Shown piece by piece: positions 25,491-34,993 of a stretch of DNA of 64,000 nt. The translations under genes were made by a program, and so were the position numbers. Origin of the DNA: Flavobacterium cutihirudinis (GTDB lineage Bacteria > Bacteroidota > Bacteroidia > Flavobacteriales > Flavobacteriaceae); NCBI RefSeq assembly GCF_003385895.1, contig NZ_QRDQ01000012.1, positions 124,001-188,000 of the forward strand. Direction: 5' to 3'. Within the stretch, counting starts at the first letter, position 1; each line of letters begins with the position of its first letter. The notes beneath the pieces were generated by a model. That model searched no databases and was not told the origin of the DNA. It saw nothing but the letters and a program-made list of their open reading frames with translations.

Positions 25491-26519
25491 TTAAAAATCA
25501 TCTGATTCTAATCCTAATAGGTTTAAAACCTTCAACTTTATTTTAAAATTTTTCGAAATTATTTTTTGAATACAATAACCTAATATTCTTCCGGTTCGGG
25601 AAATCGGTACACCCTTAAAATCTAAAGAATTATGACTAGTTTTTTTATTCTCTTTCTTTAGGTTTGAAAATTCCTCAAACATCCAATCTTCAATACTGTT
25701 CCCAAGATGATAGGCATAATTTTCTGGCGTCGATATTCTAAGATAACCTAGTTGTTCGTTTGGAATATCAATAAATTTATTTTCGACACCACCAACAATT
25801 TTAATAAATGCTGGCTCATTAGAGCCTTTATCAAATACTTCTCTTCTTAAAGTTGCCACAAAATGGCCAGCTCCCATAACTGCCCGTGCATTTCTTTTTT
25901 TATTATATAAGACAAGATATTTCTCCAGATGAATTTGCTTAAGCAGTGATTTTTTATTTCCCAGACTTTCGTCAAACTTTATCATAGCCCCCGGATCAGA
26001 AACTTTTTCAAATTTCAATTTTCCGTTAAAAAGCCCATAATACCAATTATTTTTAACATAATTACTTACTGCTTTACTATTAGGTACCGGACAAATCATT
26101 CCTGCAGCTGGGAAATCAATCATCATTTTTTCAACTGCATCTTGCCAATTTTCTTTAAAAAAAACATCGGCATCAGTAATTGTTATTAACGGTTCTAAGT
26201 TTCCTTTTGTAGAAGCTAAAATTGCATTTATCTTTCCTAAATTTTGTTTAGAATGAAAAACCTGATCTATAAAATTTGACTCCTTATATTTTAAGTCTAT
26301 ATAATCTGCAACATCCGGGTGGCAAGCGTTATTATAAATTGTAATTCTGGTTTTGTCATGAATTGTTAGAAGTAAAGAATCTATACAAAGTTTAAATATT
26401 TCAAAAGTTTGTTCAAAATAACCTTCAAAATGTGGTATATAAACAGGTATAATTATTCTATGATAATTCTCTACAACAATTTCTTTATCTTCTTTAACCG
26501 GGTTAAAGCCTATTCTCAT
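25491..26519 (-). CDS. GT2-like glycosyltransferase
   Basis: A GT-A fold glycosyltransferase of the GT2 type. The donor site reads LITITDADVFFKENW (a D-A-D acidic motif), preceded by ITIYNNACHPDVADYI and NLGKINAIL, as in family 2 enzymes that use a nucleotide sugar and a divalent metal. The open frame runs back to 26594, but that would overlap the upstream dehydrogenase by 71 bases. The ATG at 26519 starts RIGFNPVKEDKEIV five bases after that gene's stop and is preferred, giving 342 residues. The C-terminus is basic and slightly hydrophobic. Confidence 0.75.
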   Translation of the reverse strand: MRIGFNPVKEDKEIVVENYHRIIIPVYIPHFEGYFEQTFEIFKLCIDSLLLTIHDKTRITIYNNACHPDVADYIDLKYKESNFIDQVFHSKQNLGKINAILASTKGNLEPLITITDADVFFKENWQDAVEKMMIDFPAAGMICPVPNSKAVSNYVKNNWYYGLFNGKLKFEKVSDPGAMIKFDESLGNKKSLLKQIHLEKYLVLYNKKRNARAVMGAGHFVATLRREVFDKGSNEPAFIKIVGGVENKFIDIPNEQLGYLRISTPENYAYHLGNSIEDWMFEEFSNLKKENKKTSHNSLDFKGVPISRTGRILGYCIQKIISKNFKIKLKVLNLLGLESDDF

Positions 26520-26523
26520 AAAA

Positions 26524-27450
26524 TTAATCTCTAAAAAAATTCTTTTCTTGTAACTTCTGATATAATTTTTCTTTCGAAAATACGACATTTGCACTCGAGA
26601 ATTCTTCGAAATTCACATTTGAATCATTGTAAATTGTATGATAATGCATTAGATATAAATTTGTTTTTTTATCTAAATAAGTACGAGGAACTTCTTCTTT
26701 TGCAATCATAATTTCATGAATCTTCTCTGAGATTCTTGGCTGACCAAGAGAATATTTTAATCCAAATTCTTCTTTATAGATTTCAAATAAATCTTTGATC
26801 TTAAAACTAGGTATATTCGGTATTACATTAAATCCGGTTAGATCAAACGAATTTTCAATTACATTAACTGCTTCTTCGACATCAATCATAAATCTAGTCA
26901 TTTCAGGAGAATAAAGTTGTAACTCATATTTATTCTTAATTGAATCCAAAATCAAAGGCAATATACTGCCCGTAGAATTTAATACATTTCCATAAACTGC
27001 AGTGGTAAGGTTAACATTAGAATCCTCAGCGTTTACAATAAATGCCTCGCCCCCGATAAATTTCATAGAACCATATAATGTTGTAGCTGCCCTGCTTTTA
27101 TCTGAAGAAATAAAACATGCAGACTTAAAATTATTGTTTTCAGCAACGCGACGTGAATTAATTGCTCCCCCAACAATTGTTCTTAATGCAACTTCTACAT
27201 TTTGATCTACAGCTTCAATTTGTTTTAAAGAAGCTGCAAAAATACCATGATCATGGTCTTTGGCTGAACGATTCATCAAATCATAATCAGCAACATCACC
27301 AATTATGCATTTAATTTTCGGAAATTGTTTTTTAAGATAATAATGTTTTGCCTCGTCTCTACTATAAATAGTAAGCTCTGCATTATTATAGAATCTTTTT
27401 ACAATTTCACGACCTAAATACCCTGCACCTCCGGTTATAAATAATTTCAT
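26524..27450 (-). CDS. Polysaccharide-biosynthesis SDR (CapE/FnlA-like dehydratase/epimerase)
   Basis: An extended short-chain dehydrogenase/reductase of 308 residues. The Rossmann loop is FITGGAGYLGREIV, and the active site YGSMKFIGGEAF (Y-x-x-x-K) follows SSDKSRAAT, which occupies the position of the STDKA phrase of CapD/CapE/FnlA enzymes. Those enzymes carry out 4,6-dehydration, often with C5 epimerisation, of UDP-GlcNAc. It is adjacent (8 bases) to a second SDR that resembles CapF, so the two could make a UDP-6-deoxy-talose-type or L-FucNAc-type sugar. It is a little short for CapE. No CapG-type 2-epimerase is seen nearby. Confidence 0.75.
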   Translation of the reverse strand: MKLFITGGAGYLGREIVKRFYNNAELTIYSRDEAKHYYLKKQFPKIKCIIGDVADYDLMNRSAKDHDHGIFAASLKQIEAVDQNVEVALRTIVGGAINSRRVAENNNFKSACFISSDKSRAATTLYGSMKFIGGEAFIVNAEDSNVNLTTAVYGNVLNSTGSILPLILDSIKNKYELQLYSPEMTRFMIDVEEAVNVIENSFDLTGFNVIPNIPSFKIKDLFEIYKEEFGLKYSLGQPRISEKIHEIMIAKEEVPRTYLDKKTNLYLMHYHTIYNDSNVNFEEFSSANVVFSKEKLYQKLQEKNFFRD

Positions 27451-27458
27451 TCTAGTGT

Positions 27459-28160
27459 TTAAATTTTATAATTTTTGTAACTCAAAAAAGTCTGGTATAA
27501 ATCAAATTCAAGCTTATTTTTGCAATTTGGAAAAATAGCATCTCTTAACCAATCATTATATTTTAATAGTAACAAATATATTTCTTCGACAGTAATTGTT
27601 ACAGCATTAATTTCTTGTTCTTCAAATTTGCATATAATCTCAACAACATCGTTAACAAAAGCTAATTTTACAAGATTACTATTATATTCAATTGGAAAAT
27701 TATTAAATAAATTATAGGAAAACGTTGCTATAAATGAAGTTCTATTAGGTTTTGCATATTGACCAAAAATATTTGGGAGTCTGTAAGATATAAAAGTAGT
27801 ATTTCTTTCCAGACAAAAGTTTTTAAATTGATTCTTTGCTTCTCGTTTTGATTCACCATAAAAAGTATTTGTTTCTTCTTGAATGGAAGATAAAAGGGCT
27901 ATGTTACAATTTATATTATTCTTTTTTAAACAATCAATTGTTTTGTGGGTAATTTCATTATTGAGTCTCAAAACCATTTCCGGATCCTCATGTCTATGAA
28001 CACAAGCTCCGTGAATAAGCCATTGAATATTATCAACAGTAGATAATCCCCCTGTAAAATCTCTCCCTAATTCTATTACTTCATACTTCAATATATGTCG
28101 CAAATAATTTGTCAGATGAATTCCTAAAAAACCTTTTTCTCCTGTAATCGCAATTCTCAT
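27459..28160 (-). CDS. CapF-like NAD-dependent sugar reductase lacking the cupin domain
   Basis: A 233-residue SDR that starts RIAITGEKGFLGIHLTNYLR and has the active-site tyrosine and lysine in FYGESKREAKNQF, preceded by SSIQEE. The overall layout resembles the N-terminal reductase domain of CapF/FnlB/WbjC (4-keto sugar reductase). Known CapF proteins are about 370 residues because a C-terminal cupin epimerase domain follows; that domain is absent here and the protein ends at about the domain border. This could be a natural single-domain form. It lies just upstream of the CapE-like gene, after a 143-base gap in which nothing was recognised. Confidence 0.72.
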   Translation of the reverse strand: MRIAITGEKGFLGIHLTNYLRHILKYEVIELGRDFTGGLSTVDNIQWLIHGACVHRHEDPEMVLRLNNEITHKTIDCLKKNNINCNIALLSSIQEETNTFYGESKREAKNQFKNFCLERNTTFISYRLPNIFGQYAKPNRTSFIATFSYNLFNNFPIEYNSNLVKLAFVNDVVEIICKFEEQEINAVTITVEEIYLLLLKYNDWLRDAIFPNCKNKLEFDLYQTFLSYKNYKI

Positions 28161-28303
28161 TTATATTTTATTGATTCTAAAAAGATTAAATATTCATTAG
28201 TTTTGGTAAAAGCTCTTCATTAATAGTTCAAACTCATTGCAATTATAATAACAGTATGTCAATCGCAAATTTTCACATCTAGCCTTATTTCTTTGCCGTA
28301 AAA

Positions 28304-29194
28304 CTATCTTTTAATTATGACAAAAAGCAATAACTTCATGTTTCTTCCTCTTAAAAACCAAAAAATATCTAATTTAAAAAGGTTAATTACTGATCTGTAA
28401 GTATAGTTTTTAATCTTTTTAATCTGCATTCTGCAAAGATTTTGGATTAGAATTTTATATTTTTTTTGATCTATAACATGTTTTAATTTTAATTCTCTTA
28501 AAACATTTTTTAAGTACAAAGATAAATTCTTATATTTTTTTTTCTCTCCGGAAATATTATGATTATGAACTCTATATCTAACCAGAGATTCGTCAGCATA
28601 ATAAAATTTGGTAAAGAATGAACACCTAGTCCAATACTCCGTATCTTCACCTGCCGGTGGCATTTCTTCATTAAATAATCCAACCATTTCTATAACATCT
28701 TTGCTTAGAAGAACCGAAGAGGTCATTAATGTCCAATTTCCGATCATTCTCAGAGCAACATTTCCATGTTTTACATGAGAATTACCAGGTCTTCCAATAA
28801 TTTTATTCTTTAAATTACCATTTTCATCTATGGTTTCGCAACAACAATGAACCAATCCAAATTCAGGATTATTAACTAAAATTTCAACTTGTTTTTCTAA
28901 TTTATGAGGCATCCATAAATCATCGTCATCAACAAAAGCAATGTATTTTCCATTAGCTCCTTTAATTCCAACATTTCTGGGTTTTGCAGGCCCACCAGAA
29001 TTTTCAATTTTTATATAGCGTAATTTTTCATACTGTTTACATAAAAGAAAATTGTCATTATTGGGTGTACCATCATCTACAACAATTATCTCAAAATCTT
29101 GAAAAGTCTGCTGTATAATGCTGTCTAAAGTAAGTTTTAAATAAAAAGCTCTGTTATAAGTTGGTATAATGATTGAAACTAGCGGAAAGTTCAT
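28304..29194 (-). CDS. GT2 family glycosyltransferase
   Basis: A GT-A inverting glycosyltransferase of 296 residues. It starts FPLVSIIIPTYNRAFYLKL and includes EIIVVDDGTPN and the donor/metal motif YIAFVDDDDLWM. The PAGEDTEYWTR phrase further on is the ED region that positions the catalytic base. The C-terminal part is basic with aromatic residues and could touch the membrane. It overlaps the next upstream GT2 by four bases (ATGA), so the two are likely made together. Sugar and linkage are unknown. Confidence 0.88.
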   Translation of the reverse strand: MNFPLVSIIIPTYNRAFYLKLTLDSIIQQTFQDFEIIVVDDGTPNNDNFLLCKQYEKLRYIKIENSGGPAKPRNVGIKGANGKYIAFVDDDDLWMPHKLEKQVEILVNNPEFGLVHCCCETIDENGNLKNKIIGRPGNSHVKHGNVALRMIGNWTLMTSSVLLSKDVIEMVGLFNEEMPPAGEDTEYWTRCSFFTKFYYADESLVRYRVHNHNISGEKKKYKNLSLYLKNVLRELKLKHVIDQKKYKILIQNLCRMQIKKIKNYTYRSVINLFKLDIFWFLRGRNMKLLLFVIIKR

Positions 29195-30135
29195 TGCTTT
29201 TTTATTTTAATGACGCAATTAAAAATTTTATAAAAACTAAACTTAGTCAACGTGTAAAAATAAATTATTTTTAGATTTTTCTCTTTTTGTATTGTTTTAA
29301 TACTTGAAATGTTTAAAAAGTCTTTTTTATTATTCCAAATGTAGTGTTGAATGTAATGATCTATAAATTCTTTATACATATGTGTTTTACCAAAATAGTT
29401 CAAAAATTTTGCTTTTTCATAATAAATCATCTCTAAGTTATTTTTATGCAAAATCGAAGTTGTTGATCCTTGATGTCTTCTAAAAAAATTCAAATTTTTG
29501 TTTAAGTACGCGAAAGATTTATTTTGAATTAAATAGCTCCAAAGAAAAATATCTGATGATTGTTTATGAGTGAATATTTGGTTAGGAATTTCAGAATTGG
29601 GTTTTCTAAATAAAACAGAACTTCCATTTGTTATATACGGATTAAAAGGCATTTGATTTAAAAAGACTGCACTATCAATTATTTTTGTTTTTGTTTTCTC
29701 GACCTCTAAATCTTTTGTTCTATTAGTCGAATCATATATAATTTCTTCATTTTCAACATAATTACTTCCGCAAAATGCTAAGGAGATATTTTCGTCTTGC
29801 TCTAGAATATTTACTAATTCTTCTAAAAAAGTTGGCTCAGAATAATCATCTGTTTCAGCAATCCAGATATATTTGGTTTGTGCTAATTTAATGCCTTTTT
29901 GCCACGAAATATAACCGCTTCCTGAATTTTCCGGATTAACGATAAACTGACTTACCTTAAAATCTGAATTATTTTTTAAAAATTCCTTAATAATCGATAC
30001 ACTATCATCAGTAGAATTATCATCGATTATAACGGCTTCCCAATCTATAAAAGTTTGCTTTGCAATTGAATTTAGCCGCTCTTTCAGAAAGCCTGAATGA
30101 TTGTAACTTGGTATAATTATAGAAACTGTTGCCAC
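29191..30135 (-). CDS. GT2 family glycosyltransferase
   Basis: A 314-residue GT-A glycosyltransferase. The N-terminus is TVSIIIPSYNHSGFLKERL with the AVIIDDNSTDDS loop, and the DXD-equivalent is IWIAETDDYSEP. Its layout is similar to that of the GT2 at 32993 (IWIAESDDWSE), suggesting that the two belong to the same subfamily. It begins immediately after the stop of the GT4 gene at 30136 and overlaps the following GT2 by four bases. It is a typical member of a tightly packed glycosyltransferase block. Confidence 0.88.
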   Translation of the reverse strand: MATVSIIIPSYNHSGFLKERLNSIAKQTFIDWEAVIIDDNSTDDSVSIIKEFLKNNSDFKVSQFIVNPENSGSGYISWQKGIKLAQTKYIWIAETDDYSEPTFLEELVNILEQDENISLAFCGSNYVENEEIIYDSTNRTKDLEVEKTKTKIIDSAVFLNQMPFNPYITNGSSVLFRKPNSEIPNQIFTHKQSSDIFLWSYLIQNKSFAYLNKNLNFFRRHQGSTTSILHKNNLEMIYYEKAKFLNYFGKTHMYKEFIDHYIQHYIWNNKKDFLNISSIKTIQKEKNLKIIYFYTLTKFSFYKIFNCVIKIKKQ

Positions 30136-31212
30136 TTAATTAATTATTGAATTCCAAGAATCTAAAATAGTTTTTACTTCCATTTCCATACTATATTCAG
30201 AAAGTATAAATTCTGATGCTTTTTTACCTTTCTCTACAAAAGACTGATTATCTTCTTCATATTCAAGTGCTAAGTTCTCTATTGTTTTTGCAAAAGCAAT
30301 AATATCACGATCTTCAATTGTGTAACAAAAATCATTTTTAAAGAATTCTTTTCCACCTTTTCCTGTATATCCAACTACAATACATCCGCACGCCATTGCT
30401 TCAGCCGGTGGCATTCCAAAACCTTCTTTATGATTAAGGCTCAAAAAAAAGGCCGATTCTTTCAAAGCATCTGAAACTTGACTTTCATCCATTTTATCAA
30501 TTACTTTATATGTCCATCCTTTTAATTTATTTCTAAAATTCAGGAGATTTATAATCTGCACAATATCTTCATTTAGCTTTCTAGGCATGAATGCAATTTG
30601 TTTTTTCTTATTTTCAGAATAGGAGAAAACTTTTTCATTTATACCATATTTTACTCTATAAAGTGGCACATTTGGAAAACCAAAACTCATATAATTTATC
30701 GCATCTTCAGATGCAACAATAATTGCTTTGATATCATTATTTAAATACGGATTACTTTGGTTAGAAAACTCATACCCCCAAAAAGTATAATAACAGTTTT
30801 GATTGTAAACAACTTTTTTGTTCTCCAAAAAGAATTTGCCAATTGCCTTGCCATATACTTCAGGAAAAACGATTATATCTTCCTTATCAAAAACTACTTC
30901 TTCGTATTTTTCTTTAATTAAATCCTTTACATTAAAACAATTACGAATAGCTTTTTTCAAGTTGGAAAGTCTTTTACTAATACTGTTTTTTTTATCCTCT
31001 TTTTTTAAAAACTTTTCTATTTTATCAAGTGAATTATGATGGTATAAAACTTTAGTATTATTATCAAACCAAGTACATCTAAAACCATTTTTTTTATGCA
31101 AAATAAAAGCCTCATATCCGTTATCGTTTAAAACATCTACTTGACGATATAATTGTTTAATACCACCTGTAGGAGAGTTTATATCTGGTGTAATAAAAAA
31201 AACTCTACTCAT
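30136..31212 (-). CDS. GT4-like glycosyltransferase
   Basis: A 358-residue GT-B glycosyltransferase that opens SRVFFITPDINSPTGGIKQL, with the glycine-rich loop. The donor domain has the EX7E motif in HKEGFGMPPAEAMACG (both Glu present) and ends with a typical C-terminal helix. The segment between 190 and 240 (IAFMPRKLNEDIVQII) resembles the domain linker of bacterial GT4 enzymes that lack close characterised relatives. The ATG overlaps the upstream GT2 by four bases, close to two T-tracts at 31226-31245. Substrates are unknown. Confidence 0.85.
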   Translation of the reverse strand: MSRVFFITPDINSPTGGIKQLYRQVDVLNDNGYEAFILHKKNGFRCTWFDNNTKVLYHHNSLDKIEKFLKKEDKKNSISKRLSNLKKAIRNCFNVKDLIKEKYEEVVFDKEDIIVFPEVYGKAIGKFFLENKKVVYNQNCYYTFWGYEFSNQSNPYLNNDIKAIIVASEDAINYMSFGFPNVPLYRVKYGINEKVFSYSENKKKQIAFMPRKLNEDIVQIINLLNFRNKLKGWTYKVIDKMDESQVSDALKESAFFLSLNHKEGFGMPPAEAMACGCIVVGYTGKGGKEFFKNDFCYTIEDRDIIAFAKTIENLALEYEEDNQSFVEKGKKASEFILSEYSMEMEVKTILDSWNSIIN

Positions 31213-32210
31213 AACAACTCTTTGATTTTTTTTTTGATTTTTTTTATTGGGCTTATTATTTCAAACATTTCGTAAATTGAAATTATTTTCAAAAGTTTAA
31301 AAATAGATTGCACTAATTTATGTTCTGATTTAAAAAGAAAATTTCTCAAATAGAATTTTCTTTTATTTTTTATATAAATTTCAAATAATTCAGAATTAAA
31401 AATTTGTAGTTCATAATTTGAAATTAATAATTGCTCAAATATTTTTAAAGTTGTTTTAAGATCGATAAAAGAAATATCGGAAGAAAAATTTAATACTTTT
31501 TTTATTTCGACACGAGTAAAAAAAGTACTAATATTCAGTTTATCCAACATTATCATTTGACAATCAAAAATACCTCTCTCCTGTTCTTCTCTTCTTACGC
31601 TTGATGTTTGACAGTCATGAATTCTGTAATGAACCAAAACTTCATCTAAATTTGCTAATTCGCCAATAGTCACTATACGTGTCCATAGTTCATAATCTTC
31701 AGCAGGTTCACAATCTTTATTATAATTATTCTCAACAAGAACCTGACGTCTTGCCATTATTGTAGGATGATAGAATGATGCGTTAAAACACAATTGTATT
31801 TTTATCATATCATGATTAGATGGATATTTTGAAATATAATTTTTTCCAATTATTTCAACCGCACTACCACATAAAATTATTTTGGGATTACTTTCTAAAA
31901 AAGATACTTGTTTTTGAAATCGTTCTGGCAAACTTATATCATCTCCATCCATTCTTGCAATATATTCTCCTTTGGCTATTAAAACCCCATGAATTAGGCT
32001 ATTCGTAAGACCTGTATTTTGCTCTTTTTCTATTAATTTAATTCTTGAATCTTTATATGATTTGATGATTTTTATGGTTGAATCAGTCGAACGGTCATCG
32101 ATTATAATTAATTCAAAATCTGGAAAAGTTTGGTTTAAAATACTTTCAACCGCATCTTTTACATAAAGTTCACAATTATAAACCGGCATTAAAACTGAAA
32201 TCTTTGGCAC
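31209..32210 (-). CDS. GT2 family glycosyltransferase
   Basis: A 333-residue GT-A enzyme: PKISVLMPVYNCELYVKDAV, then LIIIDDRSTDSTI, and the donor motif YIARMDGDDISLPERF. This is the common GT2 pattern of capsular polysaccharide clusters. EDYELWTRI supplies the acidic pair near the acceptor. The C-terminal 60 residues are very basic (repeated Lys), encoded across two homopolymer runs, T10 at 31226-31235 and T8 at 31238-31245 on the plus strand. Slippage there would alter the tail and the overlap with the downstream gene. The gene is separated from the GT32 gene by two bases. Confidence 0.87.
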   Translation of the reverse strand: MPKISVLMPVYNCELYVKDAVESILNQTFPDFELIIIDDRSTDSTIKIIKSYKDSRIKLIEKEQNTGLTNSLIHGVLIAKGEYIARMDGDDISLPERFQKQVSFLESNPKIILCGSAVEIIGKNYISKYPSNHDMIKIQLCFNASFYHPTIMARRQVLVENNYNKDCEPAEDYELWTRIVTIGELANLDEVLVHYRIHDCQTSSVRREEQERGIFDCQMIMLDKLNISTFFTRVEIKKVLNFSSDISFIDLKTTLKIFEQLLISNYELQIFNSELFEIYIKNKRKFYLRNFLFKSEHKLVQSIFKLLKIISIYEMFEIISPIKKIKKKIKELL

Positions 32211-32212
32211 TG

Positions 32213-32992
32213 TTATTTTTTAGATAATGATTGCTTAAAGGAAGAAGCTATTTTTCTTATGTATTTGTAATTAACTTTTCTAGAGAATAAGTTGTTAATG
32301 ATAATTTTTATCGCCTTAAAATATTCTCTGTTTCTTATAAAATTGAATTCATTGTGTACAATCCATGAACCGGCCCACAAATGAATGGTATAACTATCCC
32401 GTTTGATATATTTTTCATAATTAAGAACATCATCACTATTAAATGGCAACGGATAAAAGAAGTTTGGTGGATAGATAGTTATATCATTATATTTTTTAAT
32501 GTCAATTGATTGCTTAAAATCAAATTTAAGTTTGAATGCCTTAGTAACGATTTTTGTAACTATAATTTCTTTCCAATCAATTTTCATTGTTGTATCAAAC
32601 ATTTTGTATTCTGCTAGTAAGTCTTTAATAAATTGATTTTCTTTATTTGTGCCTATAATTCCACAACTTATTATCTCAGTTTCTTCGGCACCAAAAAAAC
32701 AATCATCATTAAGAAATTCCTGAAGAGGTTTTAAAACTAACATATCTGTATCTAAGTAAATCCCACCGTGATCAGACAATGCTTTAAACCGGACATAATC
32801 AGCTACAAAGGCCCATTTTTTATCCTTATATGCTTTTTGAAGAAATGGTAAACTTAAATCTGTGTTTTTTTCATTCCATTCTATTATTTTAAAATCCGGA
32901 CAATGAATTTTCCAAGACTTAATACAATCATTAATAAGTTTTGACTTTCTTTTTTTTCCAAACCAACAATAATGGATAGTTTTTGGTATCAT
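32213..32992 (-). CDS. GT32-like glycosyltransferase (capsular polysaccharide synthesis protein)
   Basis: The 259-residue protein matches the DXD-containing sugar-binding group related to yeast Och1 and to bacterial capsule enzymes. It begins MIPKTIHYCWFGKKRKS, has the IIEWNEKNTD stretch, and the metal/nucleotide motif GGIYLDTDMLVLKP after the conserved FVADYVRFKAL. It is cytoplasmic by appearance, without a signal or membrane segment. In known members the donor is often Gal, Man or GlcNAc, but this cannot be set here. It is flanked by GT2 genes without usable gaps (one base upstream, two downstream). Confidence 0.9.
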   Translation of the reverse strand: MIPKTIHYCWFGKKRKSKLINDCIKSWKIHCPDFKIIEWNEKNTDLSLPFLQKAYKDKKWAFVADYVRFKALSDHGGIYLDTDMLVLKPLQEFLNDDCFFGAEETEIISCGIIGTNKENQFIKDLLAEYKMFDTTMKIDWKEIIVTKIVTKAFKLKFDFKQSIDIKKYNDITIYPPNFFYPLPFNSDDVLNYEKYIKRDSYTIHLWAGSWIVHNEFNFIRNREYFKAIKIIINNLFSRKVNYKYIRKIASSFKQSLSKK

Positions 32993-33925
32993 TTATTTTT
33001 TAATTTTTTTGAGAAACTTTCTGAATAAGAAAGAAAAAAAACGTCTATAAAAAACAATTTTAAAAGAATAAGGTAAATCAACATTATGGTGTTCCGCACT
33101 AAGATATTTACCTTTATAATTAAAAATTGATAACCAAAAATCTATTATCCATTTATATTTTTCACTATAAACCAACCTGATATTCAGCAGTTTACTCAAG
33201 TCATTTATAACTCTAATATCTTCTTCTAATTTGTTGATATTTATCGCCTTCTTATTTTGAGTAACTGAGAGATTATGAACCCGAATTATATTAAGAGGTT
33301 TTGCTACGAATGCTACTTTTCCACTCATAAAAATATTCCCCCAAAACCACCAGTCGCCACTATATCTATAACTTAGTGGATAAAATTCATCTTTTAGAAT
33401 ATCTTTTCTAATTAAAGCTGAACTAACATTTATTACAGGACATTTGAATCTTCCGTATTCTTTTAAAAGATTTACTCCCTCTTCAATATAGTTTGAATTC
33501 CATCTGTCACTCTCAAAAGAATTCCACCAATTATTCGGTTTTAATTCTCCGTGATTAAAAAACAGACTATTAGAATGCGCCATTACTGCGTTACTATTTT
33601 CTAAAACTGGAACTAATTCAGACAGAAAATTGTTTTCAGACCAATCATCACTTTCGGCTATCCAAATGTATTTTCCTTGTGCTTTTTCTATCGCATAATT
33701 CCACAAACCAAATGGCGTTCCCGAATTTGAATCATTAAAATAAATGTGGGCTATTTTTTCATGTTCTTGATATTTATTGATTACATCCTTACTGGAGTCT
33801 GTTGAACAATCATCAATTATTATTATTTCAAAATCTTGAAAACTTTGATTAAGAACACTTTCAACTCTTTTTTCAAGATAAAGTGCATGGTTATAATTTG
33901 GAATAATTACCGAAACAATTTTCAT
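32993..33925 (-). CDS. GT2 family glycosyltransferase
   Basis: A 310-residue GT-A glycosyltransferase. KIVSVIIPNYNHALYLEKRV and IIIIDDCSTDSS form the nucleotide-binding half, and YIWIAESDDWSENNF is the DXD region. A strongly basic, aromatic C-terminus (FKIVFYRRFFSFLFRK) may attach to the inner membrane where the lipid-linked acceptor sits. It is followed directly by the GT32 gene. A 101-base gap precedes it, with a T10 run at 33962-33971 but no recognisable promoter box. Confidence 0.87.
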   Translation of the reverse strand: MKIVSVIIPNYNHALYLEKRVESVLNQSFQDFEIIIIDDCSTDSSKDVINKYQEHEKIAHIYFNDSNSGTPFGLWNYAIEKAQGKYIWIAESDDWSENNFLSELVPVLENSNAVMAHSNSLFFNHGELKPNNWWNSFESDRWNSNYIEEGVNLLKEYGRFKCPVINVSSALIRKDILKDEFYPLSYRYSGDWWFWGNIFMSGKVAFVAKPLNIIRVHNLSVTQNKKAININKLEEDIRVINDLSKLLNIRLVYSEKYKWIIDFWLSIFNYKGKYLSAEHHNVDLPYSFKIVFYRRFFSFLFRKFLKKIKK

Positions 33926-34026
33926 TTTAATTTTTGAAATCTAATTTCATATTATTTTCAATTTTTTTTTTGCCCTACTTTCAAGAAACAGGCTTCTATG
34001 CAAAAATTATCACTTTATTTTTAAAG

Positions 34027-34914
34027 TTAAAATCTTTTAAATAGATTTCTCATTTTCTTTTCAATACGGTATCCAATACTATTATTTGAACTAATTAACC
34101 TCTCTCTTAATCTTTCTATTTTTGATCTTAAATTTTCAGAATCTGACATCCTTCTTCTAATGTTATATAACAAATAAGATTTATAATCTTTTTCTGAAAT
34201 TACACTTTCTAAATAGACTAGTGCTTTTATCGTATTATCAATCATATGCTCAAAATCTTTTGTCATACTTTTATCATGAAGACGATAATAAACCAATATC
34301 TCATCAACAAAAACTGGAGAAATATCTTTCTGAAAAAATGTCAACCACATAATCCAGTCTTCTTTGGCCTTTAAAATTTCTGGGAAACGAAAATTTTGAA
34401 ATAATGAAGCACTAAAAAGGCCGCAATGAATTGGAATATTAAACTTAAAATCCCATCCATATAATATCTCATTATAAGATAAATTCTTTTGACTTAATTC
34501 ACAATAAGAGCTAAGCTCATCATGTGTATTCTCTTTGAACATTTTAAAGTCTGTTATTATAATATTATGAATCAATTGATCTTTTATTTCCAAAAAAGAT
34601 TTTCTTAATTTTTCCGGATTCAAACAATCATCTGCATCCAAAAACTGAATATAATTTCCTGTAGAATTGTTAATTCCAACATTTCTTGCATTACTTAAAC
34701 CTCTATTAGCTTGAGAAATATATTTAAATCTTACGTCTTTTTCCAACCATTCCTTAGCAATTTCTTCTGTATCATCTGAACTGCCATCATTAATAATTAT
34801 ACATTCCCAATGCTTGAAGGATTGATTCAAGACAGATTCTAAGGCCCGCGAAAGATATTGGCCTTGATTATAACAGGGAACAATTATGGAGACAACAAAT
34901 TTCTTCATAAACAA
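34027..34914 (-). CDS. GT2 family glycosyltransferase
   Basis: A 295-residue GT-A enzyme: FVVSIIVPCYNQGQYLSRAL, then CIIINDGSSDDTEEIA, and YIQFLDADDCLNPEKL as the donor and metal motif. KAKEDWIMW carries the ED acid pair. The frame starts with two possible Met codons (MFMKK); the ATG at 34914 is listed, but the one at 34908 is as likely. A 79-base gap separates it from the next GT2 upstream. The family is clear, but the linkage is not. Confidence 0.87.
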   Translation of the reverse strand: MFMKKFVVSIIVPCYNQGQYLSRALESVLNQSFKHWECIIINDGSSDDTEEIAKEWLEKDVRFKYISQANRGLSNARNVGINNSTGNYIQFLDADDCLNPEKLRKSFLEIKDQLIHNIIITDFKMFKENTHDELSSYCELSQKNLSYNEILYGWDFKFNIPIHCGLFSASLFQNFRFPEILKAKEDWIMWLTFFQKDISPVFVDEILVYYRLHDKSMTKDFEHMIDNTIKALVYLESVISEKDYKSYLLYNIRRRMSDSENLRSKIERLRERLISSNNSIGYRIEKKMRNLFKRF

Positions 34915-34993
34915 TCTGACATTTAATCTATTTTATAATAAATAGGTATGTAAAAAAGCTAATTACCAAAGCTTGGCTACTGTACAAATGAGG

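Noticed and set aside
26520-26594. Longer start of the GT2-like gene at 26594
   Set aside because: It would overlap the upstream dehydrogenase by 71 bases; the ATG at 26519 follows that gene's stop cleanly.
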